From: Prevotella merdae
Lineage (GTDB): Bacteria; Bacteroidota; Bacteroidia; Bacteroidales; Bacteroidaceae
DNA: 64,000 nt
NCBI RefSeq assembly: GCF_900290275.1
Contig: NZ_LT985324.1
Span: 62,733 to 126,732 of the forward strand
Direction of reading: 5' to 3'
The stretch's first letter is position 1. Each line of letters starts with the position of its first letter. Position numbers and translations under genes: made by a program. The notes beneath the pieces are model-generated. The model searched no databases, was not told the DNA's origin, and was given only the letters and a program-made list of their open reading frames with translations. Of the stretch, positions 16,875-23,639 are shown piece after piece.

Positions 16875-17657
16875 ATGTGTAAATTTAAGAAACCAGAAAT
16901 TCCTGCTAATATAACAGCAGACGAGCGTAGAGCTATAATGTTCAACGCTTTATCTTCTCTCGACCTTAACGATAAATTAGAGAAGCGAGAGAATGACAAA
17001 CTCAGTTATTTATCCTGGGCTAACGCCTGGGCAGAATTTAAGGCTGCATACCCAAGTGCTACCTACCAAGTAATTAAGAATCCCGAAACTAAATTACCTT
17101 ACTTCACAGACCCAAATGTTGGCATCATGGTATTCACTGAGGTTACAGTTGATAACCTTACTCATTCAATGTGGTTGCCTGTCATGGATGCAAAAAACAA
17201 GGCAATGAAACTAACTCCTTATACATATCAGGTATGGGACAGTTATAAGAAGGCTTACACCGAAAAGACGGTTACAGCAGCTACAATGTTTGATATCAAC
17301 AAAACGCTTATGAGATGTTTAGTGAAGAATCTTGCCATGTTTGGACTTGGACTTTATGTCTATGCTGGTGAGGATATTCCAACAGACAATACAGCAGACG
17401 GACAGAATGACAGTACAACATCAACTGCCAACACTACAAAGAAAGCGGCAACAAGAAGAACTGCCACTAAGACAACTACCACGGCACAGCAGAAATCCCT
17501 CGACAAGTATGCAGGGATTAGAGCAGCCGTGAATTCTTGCATTAGCCAAGACCAACTTGCAAGCCTTTACTATCAGCACCAGAATGAGGTAAACGGCAAC
17601 GAGGAGGTCAAAGCTATCTTCACACAACGTAAACTCCAACTTCAACAAGCAGCGTAA
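16875..17657 (+). CDS. single-strand annealing protein, DUF1071/Sak3-like
   Basis: The start at 16875 (MCKFKKPEIPANI) is chosen over an in-frame codon at 16782, which lies inside the terminator. The 260-residue protein carries the DUF1071 signature (LSYLSWANAWAEFKAAYP, YTEKTVTAATMFDINKTLMR, NLAMFGLGLYVYAGE). This family is regarded as a phage-type single-strand DNA annealing recombinase. A threonine/alanine-rich linker (about 175-215) leads to a short C-terminal domain. The next gene, 2 bp on, is a nuclease, giving the classic exonuclease plus annealase pair. Confidence 0.8.
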   Translation: MCKFKKPEIPANITADERRAIMFNALSSLDLNDKLEKRENDKLSYLSWANAWAEFKAAYPSATYQVIKNPETKLPYFTDPNVGIMVFTEVTVDNLTHSMWLPVMDAKNKAMKLTPYTYQVWDSYKKAYTEKTVTAATMFDINKTLMRCLVKNLAMFGLGLYVYAGEDIPTDNTADGQNDSTTSTANTTKKAATRRTATKTTTTAQQKSLDKYAGIRAAVNSCISQDQLASLYYQHQNEVNGNEEVKAIFTQRKLQLQQAA

Positions 17658-17659
17658 CT

Positions 17660-18589
17660 ATGGCAAAACGAATAGAACTAAAGAACTCTGGTGTCTTTTT
17701 CAATGAAGAGGCGCACGAGTATTGGCTTGGCGATAAACAGCTAAGTGGAATCACAGGGATGTTTCAAAGACAGCTATTCCCTGATGAATTTAACGGTATC
17801 AGTGAGACTACTCTTAATGCAGCAGCGGAATATGGTACAGGAGTCCATTCTTCGATAGAGGACTTCGATAAAAACTGGATAAACGATGGTACACAAGAGA
17901 CAGTCGATTATATCAAAATCTGCAAGGACTATGGATTGACGCATGAGGCATCCGAATACAATGTGACAGATGGCAAATCATGGGCATCCAATATTGACAA
18001 GGTATATAGAGTTTCAGATGATACCTTTTCCTTGGGCGATATAAAGACTTACGGACAGATGACAGCAGATAAACTTCAAAAGGCTCGCTGGCAACTTTCA
18101 ATTTATGCTTATCTCTTTGAACTTCAGAATAAGAAGGCAAAGGTAGATAAACTCTTCATCATTCATCTTCGTAACAAACAGAAGAAAGATGGAAGTTTCG
18201 ACCACATATCAGAAATCATCATCCTCAGTCGTATTCCCCCTGAGATTGCAAAAGATCTTCTCGACACAGACCTTCGAGGTGAGCAATTCAAGAATCCTTA
18301 TGCTATCCCCTATGAGTGGGCATCACAAGAAGAGACAATCCGTGAACTTATCGAAGCCAAGAAATCAGCAGAAGAGCAGTTGAATATTATCAAAGGCAAG
18401 CTCCTCTCTGACATGGAAGAGAAGGATGTGAGGAGTTGGGCAACAGAGACAATGAGAATTACTCGTAAACTCCCGACAACTCGCAGCAGTTTTGACTTGA
18501 AAGCATTTAAGGCTGATAATCCTAATATAGATTTGTCTGCCTACATGAAGACCTCAGATGTGGCAGGGTCTCTAAGCATTGCCATATAA
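17660..18589 (+). CDS. PD-(D/E)XK exonuclease (RecB/Cas4-like)
   Basis: A 309-residue nuclease. Motifs in order are GTGVHSSIEDF (motif with histidine), ASNIDKVYRV (aspartate), LGDIKTYGQM (the D-x-K pair) and ARWQLSIYAYLFEL (QxxxY). This is the order seen in RecB-like phage exonucleases. It follows the annealing protein with a 2-bp gap and is closed by a terminator. It likely resects double-strand ends so that the annealase can load, serving recombination-dependent replication or repair of the element. Confidence 0.8.
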   Translation: MAKRIELKNSGVFFNEEAHEYWLGDKQLSGITGMFQRQLFPDEFNGISETTLNAAAEYGTGVHSSIEDFDKNWINDGTQETVDYIKICKDYGLTHEASEYNVTDGKSWASNIDKVYRVSDDTFSLGDIKTYGQMTADKLQKARWQLSIYAYLFELQNKKAKVDKLFIIHLRNKQKKDGSFDHISEIIILSRIPPEIAKDLLDTDLRGEQFKNPYAIPYEWASQEETIRELIEAKKSAEEQLNIIKGKLLSDMEEKDVRSWATETMRITRKLPTTRSSFDLKAFKADNPNIDLSAYMKTSDVAGSLSIAI

Positions 18590-18605
18590 CAACCAGTATT
18601 TACAG

Positions 18606-18652
18606 AGCTGGGGAGATTATCAAATACAATAGATTTTCTCCCTGGCTTTTTT
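18606..18652 (+). terminator. terminator after the exonuclease
   Basis: AGCTGGGGAGA (18606-18616) pairs with TCTCCCTGGCT over most positions and is followed by TTTTTTG. Confidence 0.75.
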
Positions 18653-18679
18653 GTTTCACAACATTAAAACTCAAAAAAT

Positions 18680-18970
18680 ATGAATTATCAGGAGACTGTA
18701 ATATTGAAAGAGAGCCGAGAATATAAAGCGGCTGAAGCTTTGACAGATTCCATCAACTCAATGTCATGGAATCCTAAGAAGTTTGGACTTGCTGTTAGTA
18801 TGCAACACAGAACATTACAGCAGTCGTTGATGAAATCGTTTGTGGCAACTATCCGAGTTATAGCTAGCGATGATTACGGTTACGATGACAGAAATCGTGG
18901 CGCACATGAAGCCGCAAAGAAGATGGTTGAGTCTGGCATTTTGGATGAGATATACTTACCATTCATTTAG
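18680..18970 (+). CDS. hypothetical protein, 96 aa
   Basis: A small alpha/beta protein (MNYQETVILKESREYKAAEA onward) of a kind common in Bacteroides elements, with no motif I can name. It begins the run of coupled small genes 18680-23470 and is 3 bp before the next gene. Confidence 0.6.
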   Translation: MNYQETVILKESREYKAAEALTDSINSMSWNPKKFGLAVSMQHRTLQQSLMKSFVATIRVIASDDYGYDDRNRGAHEAAKKMVESGILDEIYLPFI

Positions 18971-18973
18971 CCT

Positions 18974-19207
18974 ATGACTTACGAATGTTGCTGTTCCGAT
19001 ATTACTCTTTCGGAATGGCAGAAGAAGATGAAGGGGGTTAAGCCTATCAATTACAAGTGGTTGGTAAATAAAATCAAGAAGCATATTCCTCAGCTATACG
19101 AGGCATTAGCACTTGACTACTATAATCCCTATGAGAATAAGTGTGGAGTGAATCAGGACTACTATATCTTAGTTCATTCCGCTATTGAGTATTTTATTAA
19201 AAAGTAA
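18974..19207 (+). CDS. hypothetical protein, 77 aa
   Basis: A short, tyrosine-rich, helical protein (HIPQLYEALALDYYNPYE). No family recognised. It is 3 bp after the previous gene and 6 bp before the next, so it belongs to the same transcript. Confidence 0.55.
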   Translation: MTYECCCSDITLSEWQKKMKGVKPINYKWLVNKIKKHIPQLYEALALDYYNPYENKCGVNQDYYILVHSAIEYFIKK

Positions 19208-19213
19208 ACAACA

Positions 19214-19723
19214 ATGGCAGCAAATATCAATATCGAGTTGTTCAAAAGATACGCTCCAAAGAAGAAATTGGAGATTATCAACGCTCTTAACGAAAACGAA
19301 CTTTTGGCTATCACAAACAATACCATCCTCAGAATTATCAAGGAGGCAGGTCGTGGAGATAGTAACAAAACAAGATGCAAGTATAAAACATTATTCCTTT
19401 CTGATGCTGGCAACAACTGGAATAGCAAAGTGACAAACATTTATAACTGGAAGAAGGATGAAGTCTATCTTTCGGTTTACATCCAGGGTGACGATACAGA
19501 TACCTATGTTACTTATAAACTCAGAGACTTTCTCGACAACAGATATGAAGAGCAGTGTCTGGCATATATCGAAGAGTCATTCAGAAATGGTTATTCTCTC
19601 AAGAAACCAGCCAACTACAACAGAGCAGACAGAGCCAGAGTTATCAAGGCTATTCTTACTGCCTATGTTGAATGCAAGTACGAATCAAAACTAAAAGGAA
19701 ATGGCAAACAAGAAAGCAACTAA
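19214..19723 (+). CDS. hypothetical protein, 169 aa
   Basis: A basic, tyrosine- and asparagine-rich protein with no motif I recognise (IQGDDTDTYVTYKLRDFLDN). Its 3' end overlaps the next gene by 23 nt, typical of phage-like gene packing. Confidence 0.55.
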   Translation: MAANINIELFKRYAPKKKLEIINALNENELLAITNNTILRIIKEAGRGDSNKTRCKYKTLFLSDAGNNWNSKVTNIYNWKKDEVYLSVYIQGDDTDTYVTYKLRDFLDNRYEEQCLAYIEESFRNGYSLKKPANYNRADRARVIKAILTAYVECKYESKLKGNGKQESN

Positions 19724-19898
19724 GAAAGGTAAGGTATCTGTGTCTTACCGTGGAGCTTCGATGCTCGATGTTGTCCGCTATGTTCACGAAGAGACTGTAA
19801 GACATTGTGAGTATTGCGGCAGACCGATGACAAGAAGTGATGTTAATGATTATGGATCTCTCTGTGAAGATTGCTATATGAAGGAATACTATGGCTAA
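19701..19898 (+). CDS. small zinc-ribbon-like protein, 65 aa
   Basis: A basic N terminus (MANKKATKKGK) precedes two cysteine pairs, CEYCGRPM and CEDCYM, spaced about 20 residues apart. This is a compact treble-clef or zinc-ribbon arrangement, likely binding nucleic acid. It overlaps the genes on both sides by 23 and 8 nt. Confidence 0.65.
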   Translation: MANKKATKKGKVSVSYRGASMLDVVRYVHEETVRHCEYCGRPMTRSDVNDYGSLCEDCYMKEYYG

Positions 19899-20091
19899 AG
19901 GAGTATTTTATCTTATAGATGTTGAGCATGAGGGTGATGTTCAATACGCCATGAGTCAAATTATAGATAATGGCGGTACGATAGATAAAGTTGTATGGAC
20001 TGGGATAGAGGACGATGATGCTTATATCGTATTCTCAGCTCCAACCAAACAACAAGTACAAACAATTAAATCAATCCTACAACATGGCTAA
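19891..20091 (+). CDS. hypothetical protein, 66 aa
   Basis: A small ferredoxin-fold-like protein by strand/helix pattern (GVFYLIDVEHEGDVQYAMSQ, then WTGIEDDDAYIVFSA). No family recognised. It overlaps the upstream zinc-ribbon gene and the small frame at 20084. Confidence 0.55.
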   Translation: MAKGVFYLIDVEHEGDVQYAMSQIIDNGGTIDKVVWTGIEDDDAYIVFSAPTKQQVQTIKSILQHG

Positions 20092-20247
20092 GGAGATAAC
20101 TTATAAGGAGAATTTGATTATTCTGAACTCTCCCGATGATGTTCAAGCCTTTATTCTGAATGAAGATGTGAAATAGAGGACAATACCTTTGATTCACTTG
20201 AAGAGGCAAAAAAATGGATTGATAACAATAAAAGGCAAGATGGGTAA
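20084..20247 (+). pseudogene. small gene broken by a frameshift
   Basis: ATG at 20084 opens a frame that stops at 20174-20176 after 30 codons (ending QAFILNEDVK). A -1 shift at about 20172 continues as IEDNTFDSLEEAKKWIDNNK and ends at TAA 20245-20247, just inside the start of the next gene, as expected for this tightly overlapping array. The intact product would be about 54 residues. No slippery heptamer is visible, so a mutation or sequencing error is more likely than programmed frameshifting. Confidence 0.5.
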
Positions 20248-20590
20248 TAAGAAACTATCAACCGACATGGCAAGGTACATTTGGAGTATCATTGCCAAAG
20301 AACCTCTCCTTCCTATGAGTTGGGGAGTGGACTTAGAAACAGTAGTATGTAGTGAAGATGCTCTCGAATTCCATGTTCAGGGCTTCTTACATACAGGAAA
20401 CGTGAGAATTGTCTATATCGAAGGAGCTGATATATTCCAAGTTCTCTTATATGATGAAGAAGGGAATTTGCTCAAACAGATAGACGATGTGTATTTAGAT
20501 AACCTGGCAGAGACGATCGACCTAAACGTGGAGAACGACAAGGTTGAGAACTATAATGCCAAAGTAATGAACTTCTTAATTGGAGCATAA
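20240..20590 (+). CDS. hypothetical protein, 116 aa (tandem paralog 1)
   Basis: The start at 20240 (MGNKKLSTDMARYIW) is preferred because it overlaps the end of the preceding small frame. The layout (YIW, PMSWGVDLETV, FHVQGF, NLAETIDLNVEN, YNAKVMNFL) is repeated in the next gene, so the two are diverged tandem duplicates. No known family assigned. Confidence 0.6.
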   Translation: MGNKKLSTDMARYIWSIIAKEPLLPMSWGVDLETVVCSEDALEFHVQGFLHTGNVRIVYIEGADIFQVLLYDEEGNLLKQIDDVYLDNLAETIDLNVENDKVENYNAKVMNFLIGA

Positions 20591-20591
20591 T

Positions 20592-20933
20592 ATGAACGAT
20601 AGAATAGCAAAGCAAATCTGGCATGATGCTCTTCAATGTAGCATGAAGCCTTTCTCATGGGGTCTCCACTTCAACGACATCAAAGTCATCGAAAACGGAA
20701 CTTCATTTTATGTTCAAGGAAAAGTCTGTGGATGGATTAAGATACAGCTGACAGAAGATAACAGATACGATATAACAATAACTCCCGACAACGCTCTGGA
20801 ATCCGAAGTTATCTATCGTTTCGTTTCTTTAGAGAATATCGCTTCACTCATAGATGTAAACGTACAATATGGCGTTTCTTACTACGATTACATTTGCTCT
20901 ATATTTGGGCTTACACATAAAATCGCAGTATAG
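20592..20933 (+). CDS. hypothetical protein, 113 aa (tandem paralog 2)
   Basis: The start at ATG 20592 (MNDRIAKQIWHDA) is preferred over TTG 20580. Its layout (QIW, PFSWGLHFNDIKV, FYVQGK, NIASLIDVNVQY, YDYICSIFG) parallels the 116-aa protein before it, one base upstream. A terminator follows, so this closes the first half of the small-gene array. Confidence 0.6.
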   Translation: MNDRIAKQIWHDALQCSMKPFSWGLHFNDIKVIENGTSFYVQGKVCGWIKIQLTEDNRYDITITPDNALESEVIYRFVSLENIASLIDVNVQYGVSYYDYICSIFGLTHKIAV

Positions 20934-20957
20934 GGAAACTATCAATCCTACGAAGAT

Positions 20958-21002
20958 GGGGAATATCAGGAAACTAACAATCTCTGGTATTCCTCATTTT
21001 TT
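20958..21002 (+). terminator. terminator before the serine recombinase
   Basis: GGGGAATATCAG (20958-20969) pairs with CTGGTATTCCTC (20984-20995) allowing G-T pairs, followed by ATTTTTTA. Confidence 0.65.
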
Positions 21003-21080
21003 ATGTCTAACTCACATTGGTTCCATCGACAAGACGGACATCTAAGCTGTGGAACTTATGTTAAAACCAGTAAACAATGA
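21003..21080 (+). CDS. possible 25-aa leader ORF coupled to the recombinase
   Basis: ATG at 21003 encodes 25 residues (MSNSHWFHRQDGHLSCGTYV onward) and stops at TGA 21078-21080, overlapping the recombinase ATG by 4 nt (ATGA). The exact overlap matches the coupling seen among the neighbours, so it may set recombinase translation. No homology argument is available. Confidence 0.3.
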   Translation: MSNSHWFHRQDGHLSCGTYVKTSKQ

Positions 21081-21754
21081 CAAAAACAAAGTATGTAGCT
21101 TATCTCCGAGTCTCTACACAAAAGCAAGGATATAGTGGACTTGGACTTGAAGCACAAAGAGAAATTATACACAACTACCTCCGTGACACAACTCCGATTT
21201 CTGAGTATGTCGAGGTAGAAAGTGGACGCAAATCTGACAGACCAAAACTGAAAGAAGCGTTATCACAATGCAGAAAGGAAAATGCAACTCTGATTGTTGC
21301 TAAACTAGATCGTCTCGCTCGAAGCGTATCTTTCCTTTCAAATCTATTGGAGTCTGATGTGGAAATAATCTTTTGCGATTTCCCCCAGGCTAATAAAATG
21401 GTACTGCATATAATCTCTGCTATTAGTCAGTATGAAGCAGAACTTATTGCAGCAAGAACCAAAGCATCATTACAGGCAAAGAAAGCAAGAGGATTCAAAC
21501 TTGGCAATCCAGAGCATTTACTGGATAAGCATGAGCAAGCAATCCAGAACAGCATCAAGACCTGCAAAGCTAAAGCGGATAGCAACCCTAATAACAAGAG
21601 GGCTATTGCTATGCTCCGTACTCTCGTGAAAGAAGAATATACCTTACAAGAAATGGCAGACACACTCAATCAAGAGGGATTTGTCACTTCCAAAGGTTGC
21701 TCTTTCTCTAAATCAACAATATATAAACTTATCAAAAGATACAACTTAAAATGA
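21077..21754 (+). CDS. serine recombinase (resolvase/invertase family)
   Basis: A 225-residue serine site-specific recombinase. The N-terminal catalytic domain (1-140) has S13 in AYLRVSTQKQ, LDRLARS and the long helix beginning ISQYEAELIAARTKASLQAK. A C-terminal helix-turn-helix (about 175-222, TLQEMADTLNQEGF, SKSTIYKLIKRYN) binds DNA. The size fits a small resolvase or invertase rather than a large integrase. In this element it could resolve multimers or invert a segment. No inverted crossover sites are obvious nearby. Confidence 0.9.
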   Translation: MTKTKYVAYLRVSTQKQGYSGLGLEAQREIIHNYLRDTTPISEYVEVESGRKSDRPKLKEALSQCRKENATLIVAKLDRLARSVSFLSNLLESDVEIIFCDFPQANKMVLHIISAISQYEAELIAARTKASLQAKKARGFKLGNPEHLLDKHEQAIQNSIKTCKAKADSNPNNKRAIAMLRTLVKEEYTLQEMADTLNQEGFVTSKGCSFSKSTIYKLIKRYNLK

Positions 21755-22041
21755 AAGAGAATATACACAATCAGGAGGGTGCTATCATTAGAACTCTTCA
21801 TTCTTCAAATGTAGCATACGCTAGAATCTATAGTGAAGAACAACGTATGAGAATCAAACAACTCATACAACACAACTTTCTTCCACATCATACTTCTGTG
21901 GGGGTCGGTAAATCTACGAGAAAGCATTGGAACGTGGAGAAGTACCAAGGCAAATATGGAGTGGGGTTTAAGATGATTACCACAAGCCCCTATAGCTCCA
22001 ACTTCAACCACCTAACCTATTTTATCAAGGAGGCGGTATGA
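21751..22041 (+). CDS. hypothetical protein, 96 aa
   Basis: A small basic protein (RIKQLIQHNFLPHHTSVGVG). No family recognised. It is coupled by ATGA overlaps to the recombinase before it and to the next gene. Confidence 0.55.
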   Translation: MKENIHNQEGAIIRTLHSSNVAYARIYSEEQRMRIKQLIQHNFLPHHTSVGVGKSTRKHWNVEKYQGKYGVGFKMITTSPYSSNFNHLTYFIKEAV

Positions 22042-22304
22042 CAGAACAATATCTTTATCCAGTGTATGAGACCGACTCCTGGCACTCTCTTTCGAATCGA
22101 GATTGCAAGGGGATCTACACATCAAAAGAAGAAGCCGTTGAAGCCATAGCGGAACATCATAATATTCCTTTGGATGAATTTAATGGACTTACGGCAGAAG
22201 AGGCAAGAGAACAAATAAAACAAGAATTACAAATCCCCTTTCAAACACAGGGCTATACTGTAAACTATGACATTGAGGTATGGCTTGTGAATGACTGGGC
22301 TTAA
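22038..22304 (+). CDS. hypothetical protein, 88 aa
   Basis: An acidic small protein (GIYTSKEEAVEAIAEHHNIP). It starts with a 4-nt overlap with the previous gene. No family recognised. Confidence 0.55.
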   Translation: MTEQYLYPVYETDSWHSLSNRDCKGIYTSKEEAVEAIAEHHNIPLDEFNGLTAEEAREQIKQELQIPFQTQGYTVNYDIEVWLVNDWA

Positions 22305-22316
22305 AAATCGAGAACA

Positions 22317-22505
22317 ATGAAAAAGTTTACTGTACATTACAACTATTACGCTACAGCCGATGTAGTAGTTTTTGCCAACTCGAAAGAAGAGGCTATCGAA
22401 AAGGCTGACCAAATCGAACTTGACAACAATGACTTTGAACTGGATTTTGACAGTAGAGAAGTCTTTGAGTCAGAGGATGCAACTTCAAACAAGATTACGA
22501 TATGA
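22317..22505 (+). CDS. small DpnD/PcfM-like protein, 62 aa
   Basis: A short protein with the pattern beta strand, then FANSKEEAIEKADQ, then an acidic tail. It resembles small DpnD/PcfM-like proteins found in mobile elements. That resemblance is by pattern only. It overlaps the next small gene by ATGA. Confidence 0.5.
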   Translation: MKKFTVHYNYYATADVVVFANSKEEAIEKADQIELDNNDFELDFDSREVFESEDATSNKITI

Positions 22506-22663
22506 GAATCTTATGGTACTTTATGGCTTGGACTAAAGAATCAGCCAAGCCTATCACATTATGGGTAGAAGCAAAAAATCAAGGAGCAGCAAGAAACTTG
22601 ATTATGAGAGCAAACCCATTTGTGACCAAGTTAATGTTTTACAAATCAACAAGAATAGAATAA
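22502..22663 (+). CDS. small hypothetical protein, 53 aa
   Basis: ATG at 22502 overlaps the previous stop by ATGA and opens 53 codons (MRILWYFMAWTKESAKP, then GAARNLIMRANPF). It ends 2 bp before the next start at 22666. The perfect fit in the array supports it as a real gene and argues that the next gene starts at 22666 rather than upstream. Confidence 0.5.
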   Translation: MRILWYFMAWTKESAKPITLWVEAKNQGAARNLIMRANPFVTKLMFYKSTRIE

Positions 22664-22665
22664 TC

Positions 22666-22902
22666 ATGGAACCAAAGTATGTTTTAATCTTAGACTTCAC
22701 TATCGGAAGCTTGAATATCATAGAGCTTACCGATGACGAACTGAAAGCATCTGAGGAGTATGAGGATTTTTCAGATTTCCTCTCAACCCTCGAAGATAAG
22801 TATGGTTTCAGACTAAGTAATTCACAGTGGATGACAACAGAAACTTTGTCTATCTATCACTACAAAGACGGAAAGGAGGTTGGGGATGCCGAATTGGTGT
22901 GA
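22666..22902 (+). CDS. hypothetical protein, 78 aa
   Basis: An acidic protein (MEPKYVLILDFTIGSLNII, ELTDDELKASEEYEDFSDF). The start is set by the end of the preceding small gene. It overlaps the next gene by 17 nt. Function unknown. Confidence 0.55.
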   Translation: MEPKYVLILDFTIGSLNIIELTDDELKASEEYEDFSDFLSTLEDKYGFRLSNSQWMTTETLSIYHYKDGKEVGDAELV

Positions 22903-23470
22903 TACCTCTTATAAGTGCGTAGGAGATTTGAAGGAAGTAAAATCTCTGCATAAAGTCTTGAAGTATATGGAGAAACGTAAGACCTCTATACTGTCTAATG
23001 GTTTCGGCAAGATGTGGCTCGGAAACCTTGTATATAAACTTGGCGGCAACTGGAAAGAACTCAGATGCCGTGGGGAGATAACAGACTTCTCTCTTGACGG
23101 AAATGTACTGACAATAAATCAGGAAACGGCATGGTGCGAACAGGAAGGGGTTAGACAGATTATCGAAAAGACCTATCCCAGCATTAAGGTTTACTTTATG
23201 GAACAGGAACCTGGCTGTGAAGTTTACTACACAAACGATGCTTCAGGCGACTATTTCCCTGAGCGTTACTTCCTTGATTCAAACGAGGATTGGGAATATT
23301 TTGAAACTCTCGATGAAGCAGCCAATTTTGTATCTAAGATTGTCGGGAATGATGTAGAGCCAAGCGTTAATGCAATACAAGACGCTTTGGATGCTTATGT
23401 TGAGAAGCATGAGGAAGAGAATGAGGATATGTTTTATTCCTTCCACGAGTTCAATGTCTGCAATGACTAA
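22886..23470 (+). CDS. Api92/DUF1281-like ferredoxin-fold protein
   Basis: The start at 22886 (MPNWCDTSYKCVGD) has an unusually strong Shine-Dalgarno sequence, AAAGGAGG, ending 5 bp upstream. The opening MPNWC and a ferredoxin-like fold are characteristic of the Api92/DUF1281 group of phage and plasmid proteins of unknown role. The 194-residue product has a strongly acidic C-terminal tail. It ends the small-gene array and is followed by a terminator. Confidence 0.7.
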   Translation: MPNWCDTSYKCVGDLKEVKSLHKVLKYMEKRKTSILSNGFGKMWLGNLVYKLGGNWKELRCRGEITDFSLDGNVLTINQETAWCEQEGVRQIIEKTYPSIKVYFMEQEPGCEVYYTNDASGDYFPERYFLDSNEDWEYFETLDEAANFVSKIVGNDVEPSVNAIQDALDAYVEKHEEENEDMFYSFHEFNVCND

Positions 23471-23477
23471 TCAAATT

Positions 23478-23513
23478 AGGAAGAAGGCTTTTATGGGCTT
23501 TCTTCCTTTTTTG
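23478..23513 (+). terminator. terminator closing the small-gene array
   Basis: AGGAAGAAGGC (23478-23488) pairs with GCTTTCTTCCT (23497-23507), followed by a T run. Confidence 0.75.
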
Positions 23514-23538
23514 TCATATATAACGGTAGCGTAATTTA

Positions 23539-23586
23539 AACTGTGTCAGGCACTGTGTTTTCTATTTTATAGAGACTGACACAGTT
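23539..23586. repeat. 11-bp perfect inverted repeat
   Basis: AACTGTGTCAG (23539-23549) is exactly complementary to CTGACACAGTT (23576-23586). It lies between the convergent small-gene array and the AAA+ operon. There is no T run, so it may be a rho-independent-like barrier, a protein site or the end of a lost insertion sequence. Confidence 0.45.
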
Positions 23587-23639
23587 CTGTTGACATCCCG
23601 ATTACCCAATGGCTTATACCAACAATCTATAATGAGGCA

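Noticed and set aside
20160..20180. Programmed -1 frameshift
   Set aside because: No X-XXY-YYZ slippery heptamer or downstream structure is visible. A simple mutation explains it better.
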